NCBI RefSeq assembly: GCF_001187435.1 | Contig: NZ_LFXA01000009.1 | Location: 558,001-622,000 of the forward strand | From: Streptomyces caatingaensis | GTDB taxonomy: Bacteria > Actinomycetota > Actinomycetes > Streptomycetales > Streptomycetaceae | Reading direction: 5' to 3' | Length of the DNA stretch: 64,000 nucleotides | In this document: in pieces, positions 41,126-49,488 of the stretch | How positions within the stretch are numbered: the stretch's first letter is position 1 | Layout of the letters: each line of letters begins with the position of its first letter | Notes under the pieces: generated by a model | Seen by the model: only the letters and a program-made list of their open reading frames with translations | Told to the model about the DNA's origin: nothing | Databases searched by the model: none | Program-made: the position numbers and the translations under genes

Positions 41126-42652
41126 CTACGAGCAGGTCGCGCCGCGCTGCGGCACCCTCCCCTCCAGCAGGTAGCCGTCCACGAGCGCCTTCATGCAGGC
41201 GTTGCCGCTGTTGTAGGCGCCGTGGCCCTCGCCCTTGTAGGTGACCTCGACGGCCGGGGGGCCAAGGGCGCGGGCCATGTTGTGCGCGCCTTCGTAAGGC
41301 GTCGCCGGATCACCGGTGTTGCCGACGACGAGGATCGGGGCGGAGCCCTTCGCGCCGACAGACGACTCCGGGGTCTTCCAGGCGCCCTTGACGGGCCAGC
41401 CGGTGCACTGGAGGAGGGCCCAGGCGGCCGATTCGCCGAAGACGGGGGAGGCGGAACGGAAGGCGGGGAGGAGGCGCCTGACGTCCTCCGGCCCGTAGCG
41501 CTGCTCCGCGTCGGCGCAGCTGACGGCGCGGTTCGCGGCCTGGAGGTTGCTGTAGTGGCCCGAGGGGTCGCGGCCGGCGAGGGAGTCGGACAGGAGCAGC
41601 AGGATGGTGCCCTTGTCCTTGGTGAGGGCCTCGCGGAGGCCGGCGGTCAGGTACTTCCAGGTGTCCTTGGAGTAGAGCGCGGCGGCGATGCCGTTGACGG
41701 CCTGGTCCTGGGAGAGGGGGCGGCCGACCCCGGTGGGCAGCGGCTTCGCGTCGAGCCGCTCGATCAGGGAGGAGATCTCGTCCCGCGAGGGGCAGCCGGC
41801 GCCGCAGTCCTCGAGGTAGTCGTCGAGGGCGAGCTGGAAGCCCTTGGCCTGGGACAGGGAGCCCTGCGCGGGATCCTGCCGCGGGTCGACGACGGCGTCG
41901 AGGACGGCCCGCCCCACCCGCCGGGGGAACAAGTGGGCGTAGACCGCGCCGAGTTCGGTGCCGTAGGAGATGCCGAAGTAGTGGAGCCTGTCGTCGCCGA
42001 GGGCGGCGCGCAGCCGGTCCATGTCGCGGGCGGCGCTGAGGGTGCCGACGTGGGCGAGGACCGGCCCGGAGCGCTCACCGCAGGCGTGGGCGAAGCGGCG
42101 GTTGAGCTCCACCGCCGCCGTGACCTCCGCGTCGTCGTCGGGGGTGGCGTCGACGCGGTCGGCCGCGTCCAGCTCCTGGTCGGTGAGGCAGCGGACGCCG
42201 GCGCTCTCGCCGACCCCGCGCGGGTCGAAGCTGACGAGGTCGTAGCGCTTGCGCAGGTCGGCGTAGCTCTTGGCGAAGGAGGGCAGGGTGGCGACCCCGG
42301 AGCCGCCCGGGCCGCCGAAGTTGAAGACGAGTGACCCGAGGCGCCGCTTCCCGTCCGTCGCCCGGGCGCGGATGAGCGCGAGGGGGACGGTTGCGCCGTC
42401 CGGCCGCGCGTAGTCCAGCGGGACGGGCAGCGTGCCGCACTCCCAGCCCGCGCCGGGCGCCTTGCCGCCGCCCTGCGCGACCGTCGGCGCGGAGCACGGC
42501 TTCCAGTCGATGCGGGAGCCCGCGGTGCCGCTCCCGTCCTTGCCGCTGTCGTCGTCGCGCACGGCGCCCGTACCGCTGCCGCAGCCGGCGGCGAGGACGA
42601 GCGCGAGCGAGGCGCTTGCGAGGGCGAGGGCCCTCGGCCGAGGTGGACTCAT
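41126..42652 (-). CDS. TAP-type exported peptidase, lipoprotein (SlpD/E-like)
   Basis: A 508-residue S33 family hydrolase. The signal peptide (MSPPRPRALALASASLALVL) ends with lipobox AAGC, so it should be lipid-anchored outside. Family motifs are the oxyanion NFGGPGGSG, nucleophile in HYFGISYGTELGAVYAH, Asp in VVGNTGDPATPYEGA and His in GEGHGAYNSGNACMKALVDGYLLEG. Cys pairs outside are probably disulfides. The proteins remove tripeptides or dipeptides from peptide N-termini (family knowledge). A close paralogue lies at 43082-44710, so this is a tandem duplication with one small gene between. Confidence 0.9.
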   Translation of the reverse strand: MSPPRPRALALASASLALVLAAGCGSGTGAVRDDDSGKDGSGTAGSRIDWKPCSAPTVAQGGGKAPGAGWECGTLPVPLDYARPDGATVPLALIRARATDGKRRLGSLVFNFGGPGGSGVATLPSFAKSYADLRKRYDLVSFDPRGVGESAGVRCLTDQELDAADRVDATPDDDAEVTAAVELNRRFAHACGERSGPVLAHVGTLSAARDMDRLRAALGDDRLHYFGISYGTELGAVYAHLFPRRVGRAVLDAVVDPRQDPAQGSLSQAKGFQLALDDYLEDCGAGCPSRDEISSLIERLDAKPLPTGVGRPLSQDQAVNGIAAALYSKDTWKYLTAGLREALTKDKGTILLLLSDSLAGRDPSGHYSNLQAANRAVSCADAEQRYGPEDVRRLLPAFRSASPVFGESAAWALLQCTGWPVKGAWKTPESSVGAKGSAPILVVGNTGDPATPYEGAHNMARALGPPAVEVTYKGEGHGAYNSGNACMKALVDGYLLEGRVPQRGATCS

Positions 42653-42687
42653 GCACCGACTCTACGGCCGGGGCCGGACACCGTGCG

Positions 42688-42957
42688 TCACGATCCGGCG
42701 GGTATCGCCCGCAACGGCCGTTCGCCGGGGCCGGTCACGTATCCCGTGGGGCCGCCGGGCGTCCGGGTGCCGGACGGGGGGCGCGGGGTCGACGGGGAGG
42801 GCGGCGCGGGCGCGTCCTCCGGGCCGACCAGCGGGGCCGACTGCGTCTGCCAGAGCGCCACCAGCGCGGCCAGCAGCGCCGTGAGGGCCAGCGCGCCGGT
42901 GAGCCTGCTGCGCGCGGGGCCGCCGCCGGGCTCCGGCGACGACGGCTCGTCGGGCAT
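42688..42957 (-). CDS. Small single-span membrane protein
   Basis: An 89-residue protein. An acidic Pro/Ser-rich start (MPDEPSSPEPGGG) is followed by one span, LTGALALTALLAALVALW, and a Pro/Thr-rich outside tail ending RPLRAIPAGS. The ribosome site AAGGAGGGGG before the ATG at 42957 is among the strongest in the window, which supports a real gene in spite of its small size. It stands between two paralogous exported peptidases, all leftward, and might accompany them. No family is recognised. Confidence 0.7.
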   Translation of the reverse strand: MPDEPSSPEPGGGPARSRLTGALALTALLAALVALWQTQSAPLVGPEDAPAPPSPSTPRPPSGTRTPGGPTGYVTGPGERPLRAIPAGS

Positions 42958-43081
42958 GACACCCCCTCCTTCCGTCCGCGGGGCCCCGCACGCGGGCGGG
43001 ACCTTGTGCGGGCGATCGTAGTGCGGGCCACTGACATTCGAGAGAGCGGAATTCGCCGTACGGTGTGACGGTCGGCGGGTG

Positions 43082-44710
43082 CTATGAGCACACCGTCCCG
43101 CGTCCCGGCACAGTACCGTCCAGCAGGTAGCCGTCAACCGCCCTCTTGACGCAGGGATTTCCGCTGTCGTACGCGCCGTGGCCCTGCCCCCGGTACGTCA
43201 TCTCGATCCCGACGCCGTCGCCCAGCGCCCGCGCCATCCTGCGCGCTCCCTCGTAAGGGGTCGCGGGATCACCGGTGTTGCCGACGACCAGGACCGGGGC
43301 CGCCCCCTTGGCGCCGACGTCCGGCCGCTGCCAGGCGCCCTTGACGGGCCAGCCGGTGCACTGGGTGAGGCTCCAGGCCATGAAGTCCCCGAAGACCGGC
43401 GAGACCCGGCGGAACGCGGGCACCTTGTCCGCGACCTCCGCGGCGGTGTAGCGCTGGGCGTAGTCCGCGCAGCTGATCGCGGTCAGGGACGCCTGGAGGG
43501 TGCTGTAACGCCCGTCCTGGCCACGGCCGTTCATCGCGTCGCCCAGCGCCATGAGGATCTTCCCGTCGCCGTTCTCCGCGTCCTCCAGGCCCTCGGTGAG
43601 GTAGTCCCAGAAGTCCTTGGAGTACAGGGACTGGGCGATGCCCGTGGTGGCCAGCGACTGGGTCAGCATCCGGCCGTCGCCGCCGGGGACGGGGTTCTTG
43701 CCGAGCCGGTCCAGCAGGGCGACGATCTGCTGCTCCGTCGGGCAGTTGTCGTGCGTCGCGGCGCACGCCGTCAGGTAGTTGCCCAGCGCCAGCTCGAAGC
43801 CGCGGGCCTGGCCGAGGGCGCCCTCCTCCGGGTCGGCCGTGGGGTCCACGACCGCGTCGAAGACGGCCCGGCCCACCCGCCGGGGGAACAAGTGGGCGTA
43901 CACGCCGCCCAGTTCGGTTCCGTACGAGACGCCGAAGTAGTGCAGCTTGTCGTCGCCGAGCGCCTGCCGCATCAGGTCCATGTCCCGGGCCGCGTCGGCC
44001 GTTCCCACGTGCGGCAGCACGTTGCCGGAGTGCTTCTCGCAGCCCCGCGCGTACTGCTCGACGCGGCCGATCAGGGCCTTCTGCTCCTCGGCCGTGCGCG
44101 GGGTGGCGCCGGCCGCGTAGTAGGCGTCCAGCTCCTTGTCGTCCAGGCAGGTCACCCCGGCGCTGCGGCCCACGCCGCGCGGGTCGAAGCTGACGAGGTC
44201 GTAGCGCTTGCGCAGGTCCCGGTAGTCGTCGGCGAACGCGGGCAGGGTGGCGACGCCGGAGCCGCCGGGGCCGCCGAAGTTGAAGACGAGGGAGCCGATG
44301 CGGTGCGCCGGGTCGGTGGCCCTGGCGCGGATCATCGCGATGTCGAGCGTGCCGCGGTCCGGGTGGGCGTAGTCCAGGGGCGCGCGGAGGGTCGCGCACT
44401 CCCAGTCGTTGCCGGGGGGCCTGGCCGGTGCGCCCTCCTGGGGGTTGGGGGCCGGGCAGGACGACCAGCGGAGGGCGGGGCGCTGCTCGGCTGCCGGGGC
44501 CTTCGAGGCTTGCGAGGCTCTGGAGGGGGCCGGTGACGCCGGGGCGCCCTGTGCGGCAGGGCCGCCGCCGTCTCCCGCGCAGCCCACGGCGGTGAGCAGC
44601 CCGGCGGTGAACAGGCAGCCCGCCCGTACCCGTATGGATCTGCTCGCCGGTCTGGTCGCCGATCTGGTCACCGCGGCTCCCGGGGGCTCGGAGGGGATGG
44701 GCGCCTTCAT
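43082..44710 (-). CDS. TAP-type exported peptidase, second copy
   Basis: A 542-residue paralogue of the gene at 41126. A longer N-terminus leads to the signal segment CLFTAGLLTAVGC, so the lipidated Cys is near residue 44. Family motifs are the same: NFGGPGGSG, HYFGVSYGTELGGVYAH, VVGNTGDPATPYEGARRMA and GQGHGAYDSGNPCVKRAVDGYLLDG. Long parts agree closely with the first copy (for example HLFPRRVGRAV-DAVVDP), while the linker after the lipobox differs. The start could lie at an internal codon nearer the signal segment. The substrate range of the two copies may differ. Confidence 0.9.
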   Translation of the reverse strand: MKAPIPSEPPGAAVTRSATRPASRSIRVRAGCLFTAGLLTAVGCAGDGGGPAAQGAPASPAPSRASQASKAPAAEQRPALRWSSCPAPNPQEGAPARPPGNDWECATLRAPLDYAHPDRGTLDIAMIRARATDPAHRIGSLVFNFGGPGGSGVATLPAFADDYRDLRKRYDLVSFDPRGVGRSAGVTCLDDKELDAYYAAGATPRTAEEQKALIGRVEQYARGCEKHSGNVLPHVGTADAARDMDLMRQALGDDKLHYFGVSYGTELGGVYAHLFPRRVGRAVFDAVVDPTADPEEGALGQARGFELALGNYLTACAATHDNCPTEQQIVALLDRLGKNPVPGGDGRMLTQSLATTGIAQSLYSKDFWDYLTEGLEDAENGDGKILMALGDAMNGRGQDGRYSTLQASLTAISCADYAQRYTAAEVADKVPAFRRVSPVFGDFMAWSLTQCTGWPVKGAWQRPDVGAKGAAPVLVVGNTGDPATPYEGARRMARALGDGVGIEMTYRGQGHGAYDSGNPCVKRAVDGYLLDGTVPGRGTVCS

Positions 44711-44789
44711 CCTCCGGGCGGGCGAGCGGGGTGCGCGCGCAGGGCGGGGCGTACGGGTGGACGTGCGGGCGTGCGCGCCGTGAAGTGCG

Positions 44790-47141
44790 TCAAACGGCGT
44801 CGGAGGGGTACGGGGTGCTGTCCCTGGGGATGAGCGTGATCTCCTTCGGCGGCACGGTCACCCATACCCGGGCGCCCTCCGCCAGGCCGCCCAGGGCGCC
44901 CGGGGGCAGTTCGGCCACGGTCTCCGGGCCGGCGCCGGCCACGCGGATCCGCAGGCGGCCGCCCTGCGCGGTGATCTCCTGGACCGTGCCGGGCCAGGTG
45001 TTGTCCGTGCCGTCGTCGGGGGGTGCGGTGTGGAGGGTCACCGCCTCGGCGTCCGCGACGGCCAGGGCCGTCCTCGTTCCGGCCGGGAGGGGGGTGGTGG
45101 CGGTCAGGCGGGTGCTGGCGCCGTAGCCGGTGTTGTCCTCGTCGGTGTTGTCGTGGTCGTGGTCGAGGTCGAGGACGAGGGTGCCGTCCTCGGCCGGGGT
45201 GCCCGGCCAGGCGTTCCGCCCGAGCATGCGGGCGACCCAGGGGGAGCGGGGGCGTGCGGCCACCTCCTCGGGGGGCGCGTACTGCACGGCCGCTCCGTCC
45301 TCCAGGACGAGGACCCTGTCCGCGAGGGACACCGCCTCCACCGGGTCGTGCGTCACCAGCAGGCAGACGCCTCCGAAGCCGGCGAGCCGGCGGCGCAGGG
45401 TCTGTCGTACGGACGCCTTCGTCGACTGGTCGAGCGCCGCCAACGGCTCGTCCAGGAGCAGGAGTTCCGGCTGTGCGGCCAGGGCGCGGGCCAGGGCCAC
45501 GCGCTGTGCCTGGCCGCCGCTGAGCGCGTCCGGCCGGCGCCCGGCCAGGTGGCCCACGCCCAGTTCGTCCAGGTGCGCGCGGGCCGTGCGCAGCGCTTCG
45601 CGGCGGGGGACGCCGTGGGCCCGTGGGCCGTACGCGACGTTGGCCGCGGCCGTGAGGTGCGGGAACAGGGCGCCGTCCTGGGGAACCCAGGCGATGCGGC
45701 GGTGGTGGGTGGGGAGCCGGGAGACGTCGGCGGGGGTGCCGGTGCCGAGGTGCAGGGGGCTTGCGGTGGCCCTGGGGGTGAGGCCGAGGAGGGCCCTCAA
45801 GAGGGTTGTCTTGCCTGCGCCGTTGGGGCCGACGACGGCGATGGTGGTGCCGGGTGGGGCGGTGAGGGTGAGGGTGACGGTGCCGGTGAGGGTGGTGTGG
45901 AGGGGGTGGGGGGTAGGGGTGGCTGTGGCTGTGGGGGGAGTTGTGCCCCGGTCCCGCCCTTTCACCGTTTCCTCCGGGGCACGCCCCGGACCCGGTACCG
46001 CGCCCGCGAGGGCGCGCGCCGCGCGGTGAGCGGGGGCTCCGCCCCCTGCACCCCCCGAACCGCGCTCCGCGCGGTCGTCCTCAAACGCCGGACGGGCTCC
46101 ATCGCGGCTCCGCCGCTCGTCCTCAAACGCCGGACGGGCTGTAGTGCGCCTCCGCCGTTCGTCCGCAGGCGCGGGGCGGGCTGTATCGAGGCTCCGCCGC
46201 TCCTCGGCGCGCCCCGGACGGGCTGTATCGCGGCTCCGCCGCTCGTCCGCACGTCCCGGGCGGACTGGATCGAGCCCCGGGCGGGCCGGGGCAAGCGGTC
46301 GACGGGCCGGGGCGAGTGACCGACGGGCCGGAGCGCGCCCCGCCGGACGGCCCGCCCGGGGCGTGCCCGTCCAGCGGCCGCGGAGGGTCAGGAGGACCGC
46401 GGTTGCGATGGCGAGGAGCAGGAGGGAGAGGGCCGTTGCGCCCTCGGGGTCGTTCTGGAGGAGGAGGTAGACCTGGAGGGGGAGGGTCTGGGTGACGCCG
46501 GGGAGGTTCCCGGCGAAGGTGATCGTGGCGCCGAACTCGCCGAGGGCGCGGGCCCAGCAGAGGGCCGAGCCGGCCAGCAGGCCGGGGGCGATCATCGGCA
46601 GGGTGATCGTGCGGAAGACGCGGAGGGGGGACGCGCCCAGCGTCAGGGCCGTCTCCTCGTAGCGCGGGTGCAGCCCGGCCAGCGCCCCTTCGAGGCTGAT
46701 CACCAGGAACGGCATGGCCACGAAGGCGGAGGCGACGACCGCGCCCGCCGTCGAGAAGGGGAGGGTGACACCGGTCCAGTCCGCCAGGACGCCGCCCGCC
46801 AGGCCGCGGCGGCCGTAGCCCTGGAGCAGCGCCACCCCCGCCACCGTCGGCGGCAGCACCATCGGCAGCATCACCAGGCAGCGCACGAACGCCTTGCCGG
46901 GGAAGTCCGTCCGGGCCAGCAGCCAGGCCAGCGGCACGCCGAGGACGAGCGAGACGAGGAGGGCCCAGCCGGAGACGGTGAGGGAGAGGGTCAGCGCGTG
47001 GCCGACCTCGGGGGAGGCGACGCGGGCGGGGAGCGTCGGCCAGGGGGTGCGCGCGAGCACGCCCGCCAGGGGCAGGAGCAGGAACGTCACCGCGACGGCG
47101 GCCGGCAGGACCAGCGCCAGCGGCGGGCGGACGCGCCTCAC
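44790..47141 (-). CDS. Molybdate ABC transporter, permease and ATPase in one frame (ModB-ModC)
   Basis: A 783-residue reading frame. The GTG start overlaps the modA stop (GTGA). Residues 1-270 are a ModB-type permease, with five or six spans and the EAA loop YEETALTLGASPLRVFRTITLP. About 140 residues of Arg/Ala/Glu/Pro linker follow, made of 14-residue repeats. The ModC ATPase then has GPNGAGKTTLL, the signature LSGGQAQRVALARAL and LLLDEPLAALD, and the end holds a TOBE domain with an odd Asp/His/Asn stretch. An internal GTG at 45965 with GGAGG five bases before it could start a separate 391-residue ModC. A true fusion, or two proteins from one frame, are both possible. Confidence 0.85.
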   Translation of the reverse strand: MRRVRPPLALVLPAAVAVTFLLLPLAGVLARTPWPTLPARVASPEVGHALTLSLTVSGWALLVSLVLGVPLAWLLARTDFPGKAFVRCLVMLPMVLPPTVAGVALLQGYGRRGLAGGVLADWTGVTLPFSTAGAVVASAFVAMPFLVISLEGALAGLHPRYEETALTLGASPLRVFRTITLPMIAPGLLAGSALCWARALGEFGATITFAGNLPGVTQTLPLQVYLLLQNDPEGATALSLLLLAIATAVLLTLRGRWTGTPRAGRPAGRAPARRSLAPARRPLAPARPGLDPVRPGRADERRSRDTARPGRAEERRSLDTARPAPADERRRRTTARPAFEDERRSRDGARPAFEDDRAERGSGGAGGGAPAHRAARALAGAVPGPGRAPEETVKGRDRGTTPPTATATPTPHPLHTTLTGTVTLTLTAPPGTTIAVVGPNGAGKTTLLRALLGLTPRATASPLHLGTGTPADVSRLPTHHRRIAWVPQDGALFPHLTAAANVAYGPRAHGVPRREALRTARAHLDELGVGHLAGRRPDALSGGQAQRVALARALAAQPELLLLDEPLAALDQSTKASVRQTLRRRLAGFGGVCLLVTHDPVEAVSLADRVLVLEDGAAVQYAPPEEVAARPRSPWVARMLGRNAWPGTPAEDGTLVLDLDHDHDNTDEDNTGYGASTRLTATTPLPAGTRTALAVADAEAVTLHTAPPDDGTDNTWPGTVQEITAQGGRLRIRVAGAGPETVAELPPGALGGLAEGARVWVTVPPKEITLIPRDSTPYPSDAV
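46065..46275. repeat. About five 42-bp tandem repeats at the ModB-ModC junction
   Basis: Units start CTCCGCCGCTCGTCC and contain CAAACGCCGGACGGGCTG or variants. Copies start at about 46065, 46108, 46150, 46192 and 46234. The core TCAAACGCCGGACGGGCTG is a widely dispersed Streptomyces intergenic word (from memory). Because 42 is divisible by three the array reads as 14-residue units in the ModB-ModC frame (ERRSLDTARPAPAD type) and no stop is created. Confidence 0.85.
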
Positions 47142-47908
47142 GGCCGCTGGAAGCCGGCCGCGGTGAGCAGCCGGCGCGCCGTGTCGCCGCGCAGCCACCG
47201 CACGAACTCGGCGGCCTGCCCGGCGTGTTCGGAGCCCTTGAGCGGGGCGGCGGGGTAGGAGGCGACGGCGTTCTGCGCGTCGGGCACGGCGACCGTGCCG
47301 ACCTTGCCGCCCGCCGCCGTGGCGTCCGTGGTGTACACCAGGCCGGCGTCGGCCTCGCCGAGGGCGACCTTGCTCAGCACCGCGCGGACGTTGGGCTCCT
47401 GGGAGACCGGCTTCACGGCGACGCGCTGCCGGTCGAGGATCTGCCGGCCGTAGCGGCCGACGGGTACCTCGGGCGCGGCCAGGACGACCTTGAGGTCGCT
47501 CCTGGCGAGGTCCGCGAGGCCCTTGAGGTGCTTGGGGTTGCCGGGGGCGGTCGCGATGGTGAGGCGGTTCTTCGCGATGACGACGGGTTCGCCGGTCCGC
47601 TCGGCCAGGCCGTCCATCGTCCTGGTGTCGGCCGTCACGAGGGCGTCCGCCGGCACGCCCTGGCGCACCTGCGCGGCGAGCTCCTGCGAGCCGGCGAAGG
47701 AGAACTTCACGGTGGTGCCGGGGTGTTCCTTCCCGTACGCGGTCTGCGCCTGCTTGAAGACGTCGGTGAGGGAGGCGGCGGCCAGCACCGTCAGCGTCGT
47801 ACCGCCCTTTCCCTCGTCCCCCGCGCCCCCGGAGCCGCCGCAGGCGGTGGCCAGGGGCAGCAGGAGCGCCGCGGCGAGGGCGGCGAGGCGGACGGAGCGG
47901 CGGCGCAT
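47138..47908 (-). CDS. modA: Molybdate-binding lipoprotein ModA
   Basis: A 256-residue periplasmic-type binding protein. The signal peptide MRRRSVRLAALAAALLLPLA ends in lipobox ATAC. The mature part begins with TLTVLAAASLTDVFKQAQTAYG, the conserved ModA start, and continues with VKFSFAGSQELAAQVRQGVPADAL and the late EADAGLVYTTDA and VASYPAAPLKGS. It binds molybdate or tungstate for the ModBC transporter, whose start it overlaps. It follows the HTH-TOBE gene by 28 bases, so the three form one unit. Confidence 0.93.
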   Translation of the reverse strand: MRRRSVRLAALAAALLLPLATACGGSGGAGDEGKGGTTLTVLAAASLTDVFKQAQTAYGKEHPGTTVKFSFAGSQELAAQVRQGVPADALVTADTRTMDGLAERTGEPVVIAKNRLTIATAPGNPKHLKGLADLARSDLKVVLAAPEVPVGRYGRQILDRQRVAVKPVSQEPNVRAVLSKVALGEADAGLVYTTDATAAGGKVGTVAVPDAQNAVASYPAAPLKGSEHAGQAAEFVRWLRGDTARRLLTAAGFQRP

Positions 47909-47935
47909 CGGATCTCCCGGACGGTGAGGACGCGT

Positions 47936-48331
47936 TCAGACGCGGTCGATGTGGACGTTCGTGGCCTTCACCCGGGCCACGGCCTCCATGCCGACGGCCA
48001 GCCCGAGTTCCTCCACGGCCTCCCGCGTCAGCAGCGAGACCAGCCGGTGCGGTCCGGCCTGCACCTCCACCTGAGCCGCGACGTCGCCGAGCTTGACGGC
48101 GGTGATGATGCCGGGGAAGGCGTTGCGGGCGCTGGTGCGGGGCTCGTCCCCGTCCTCGGCCGCCTCGGCGGCGAGCGCGACGGAGAAGGCCGCGAGGTCG
48201 GTGCCGTCGATCAGCCGCTTGCCGTGCTCGTCCCGCGCGGTGGGGAGCCGCCCGCCGTCCGCCCAGCGGCGGACGGTGTCGGGGCTGACGCCGAGGAGCC
48301 GCGCCGCCCGGCCGATGGTGTAGGACCGCAT
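47936..48331 (-). CDS. HTH-TOBE molybdate-responsive regulator or molbindin
   Basis: A 131-residue protein. The N-terminal MerR/excisionase-type helix-turn-helix, YTIGRAARLLGVSPDTVRRWADGGRLPTARDEHGKRLI, is followed by an Ala/Glu linker and one TOBE/Mop domain (NAFPGIITAVKLGDVAAQVEVQAG, then VATVHID-like VKATNVHIDRV). TOBE domains bind molybdate. This order is that of small actinobacterial regulators placed in front of modABC, and differs from ModE (LysR-type HTH plus two TOBE). ATG 48331 is preferred over a start three residues upstream. It probably adjusts mod transcription by molybdate supply. Confidence 0.87.
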   Translation of the reverse strand: MRSYTIGRAARLLGVSPDTVRRWADGGRLPTARDEHGKRLIDGTDLAAFSVALAAEAAEDGDEPRTSARNAFPGIITAVKLGDVAAQVEVQAGPHRLVSLLTREAVEELGLAVGMEAVARVKATNVHIDRV

Positions 48332-48379
48332 GCGCGGCACGTTAGGGGGAAACGGCTCGCATGTGCAAGGCCGGATGCC

Positions 48380-49237
48380 TTACGAGGCTGGCAACTGCCG
48401 CGCCCGCTCCGGGTCCAGCCGCAGCAGCGCCGCCTCCTCCGGGGAGCCCTCCGGCGCCGAGTAGACGACGAGCCGCTGGCCGCCCGTCCGGTCCAGCCGC
48501 ATCACCTCGTAGGCGAGCGTCACGTCCCCGAGCCTCGGGTGTGCGAACGGCTTGGAGCCGCCCAGCCGCTCCTTCACGTCGTAGCGGTCCCACAGCGTCG
48601 CGAACTCCGGTGATCTCAGGAGCAGTTCGCCCGACCAGTGCGGTGAGGCGGGGCGAGTCGGGGTCCAGTCCGCCGACGGCCCGCAGGTTGGCCACCGACT
48701 TGGCGACGGTCTCCTCCCAGGGGCGGAAGAGCGTGCGGCCCGCGGGGTGAGGAAGAGGTACCGGGTCAGGTTGCGCTGCTCCGGCGGCCAGTCCCACAGG
48801 CCCGGCATCAGGCGCCGGCCCGCCGGGTTCGCGGCCGGCATGTCGCTGTACCGGCTCACCACATACGCGGGCAGCGGCCGTACCGCCTCCAGGAGGCGCA
48901 GGACCGACGGGCGCACGGTCGGCTCGTCGGCGCGGGACGGTCCGGTCAGCCGCCCCGAGGCGTGTTCGGCCGGCTCGTAGAGGCGCTCGTGCGCGTCGCC
49001 GCGCAGGCGCAGCGCGCGGGCGAGGGCGTCGAGCACGGCGGCCGAGGGGTTCGTCTCGCGGCCGCGCTCCAGGCGGGTGCAGCAGTCGACGCTCACCCCG
49101 GCGAGCGTCGCGAGCTCCTCGCGGCGCAGTCCGGGTGTGCGCCGGATCCCCGCGCCGACGGGCAGTCCCACGTCCCCGGGGGTGATCAGCGCCCGTCGCG
49201 CGCGGAGGTGTCTGCCCAGCTCGGTGCCGTGTGCCAT
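48380..49237 (-). CDS. XRE-type HTH regulator (MmyB-like) with paired frameshifts
   Basis: A 285-residue frame. The N-terminal XRE helix-turn-helix is normal (GLRREELATLAGVSVDCCTRLERGRETNPSA), and both ends of the MmyB ligand domain match the family (PEQRNLTRYLFL and GELLLRSPEFATLWDRYDVKE). Between them about 40 codons read as Arg/Pro/Ser-rich nonsense, while the shifted frame gives the expected family sequence (LFRPWEETVAKSVANLRAVGG). One base appears to be missing near 48750 and one extra near 48631 (a GGG run). Sequencing error or true compensating mutation is open. ATG 49237. It faces the MFS exporter gene and may regulate it. Confidence 0.8.
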   Translation of the reverse strand: MAHGTELGRHLRARRALITPGDVGLPVGAGIRRTPGLRREELATLAGVSVDCCTRLERGRETNPSAAVLDALARALRLRGDAHERLYEPAEHASGRLTGPSRADEPTVRPSVLRLLEAVRPLPAYVVSRYSDMPAANPAGRRLMPGLWDWPPEQRNLTRYLFLTPRAARSSAPGRRPSPSRWPTCGPSADWTPTRPASPHWSGELLLRSPEFATLWDRYDVKERLGGSKPFAHPRLGDVTLAYEVMRLDRTGGQRLVVYSAPEGSPEEAALLRLDPERARQLPAS

Positions 49238-49488
49238 CCGGTCATTGGCTCCTTGGGCCCGCGCCGGTGGGGGCCGTGTCAGGGCCCGGAACGGCGCGCC
49301 CCGGAAGCGCGCGCCCTGCCGTCGTCCGGGCGGCCCGCCGAGACTGAGGGCCGCGGGCGGCACGGCCGCCGCGGACCCAGGGGGCGCACGGCGCCGGGCC
49401 GCGGCCGGGGCGGCGGGGCCGTCCGCGGGCCACGTCCCCCGTGCCGCGCGGCCGTTGCCCGCCGCCGGCCCCGCGAGAAGGAGTTCCC
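49238..49488. promoter_or_regulatory. Divergent promoter region, HTH regulator and MFS exporter
   Basis: These 251 bases separate the two starts and are very GC-rich with no gene. Regulator and exporter pairs of this kind usually share operators here. I could not identify a definite -35/-10 pair or palindrome; only the AGAAGGAG ribosome site of the exporter is clear. Confidence 0.4.

Noticed and set aside
46065..46275. 42-bp tandem repeats as a CRISPR array
   Set aside because: The units are contiguous and degenerate, without unique spacers between constant repeats, and no cas genes are near. The core is a known kind of Streptomyces intergenic word.
48342..48797. Independent leftward gene overlapping the HTH regulator
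   Set aside because: Its middle matches the regulator's family, which shows it is the out-of-frame part of the same gene and not a separate protein.
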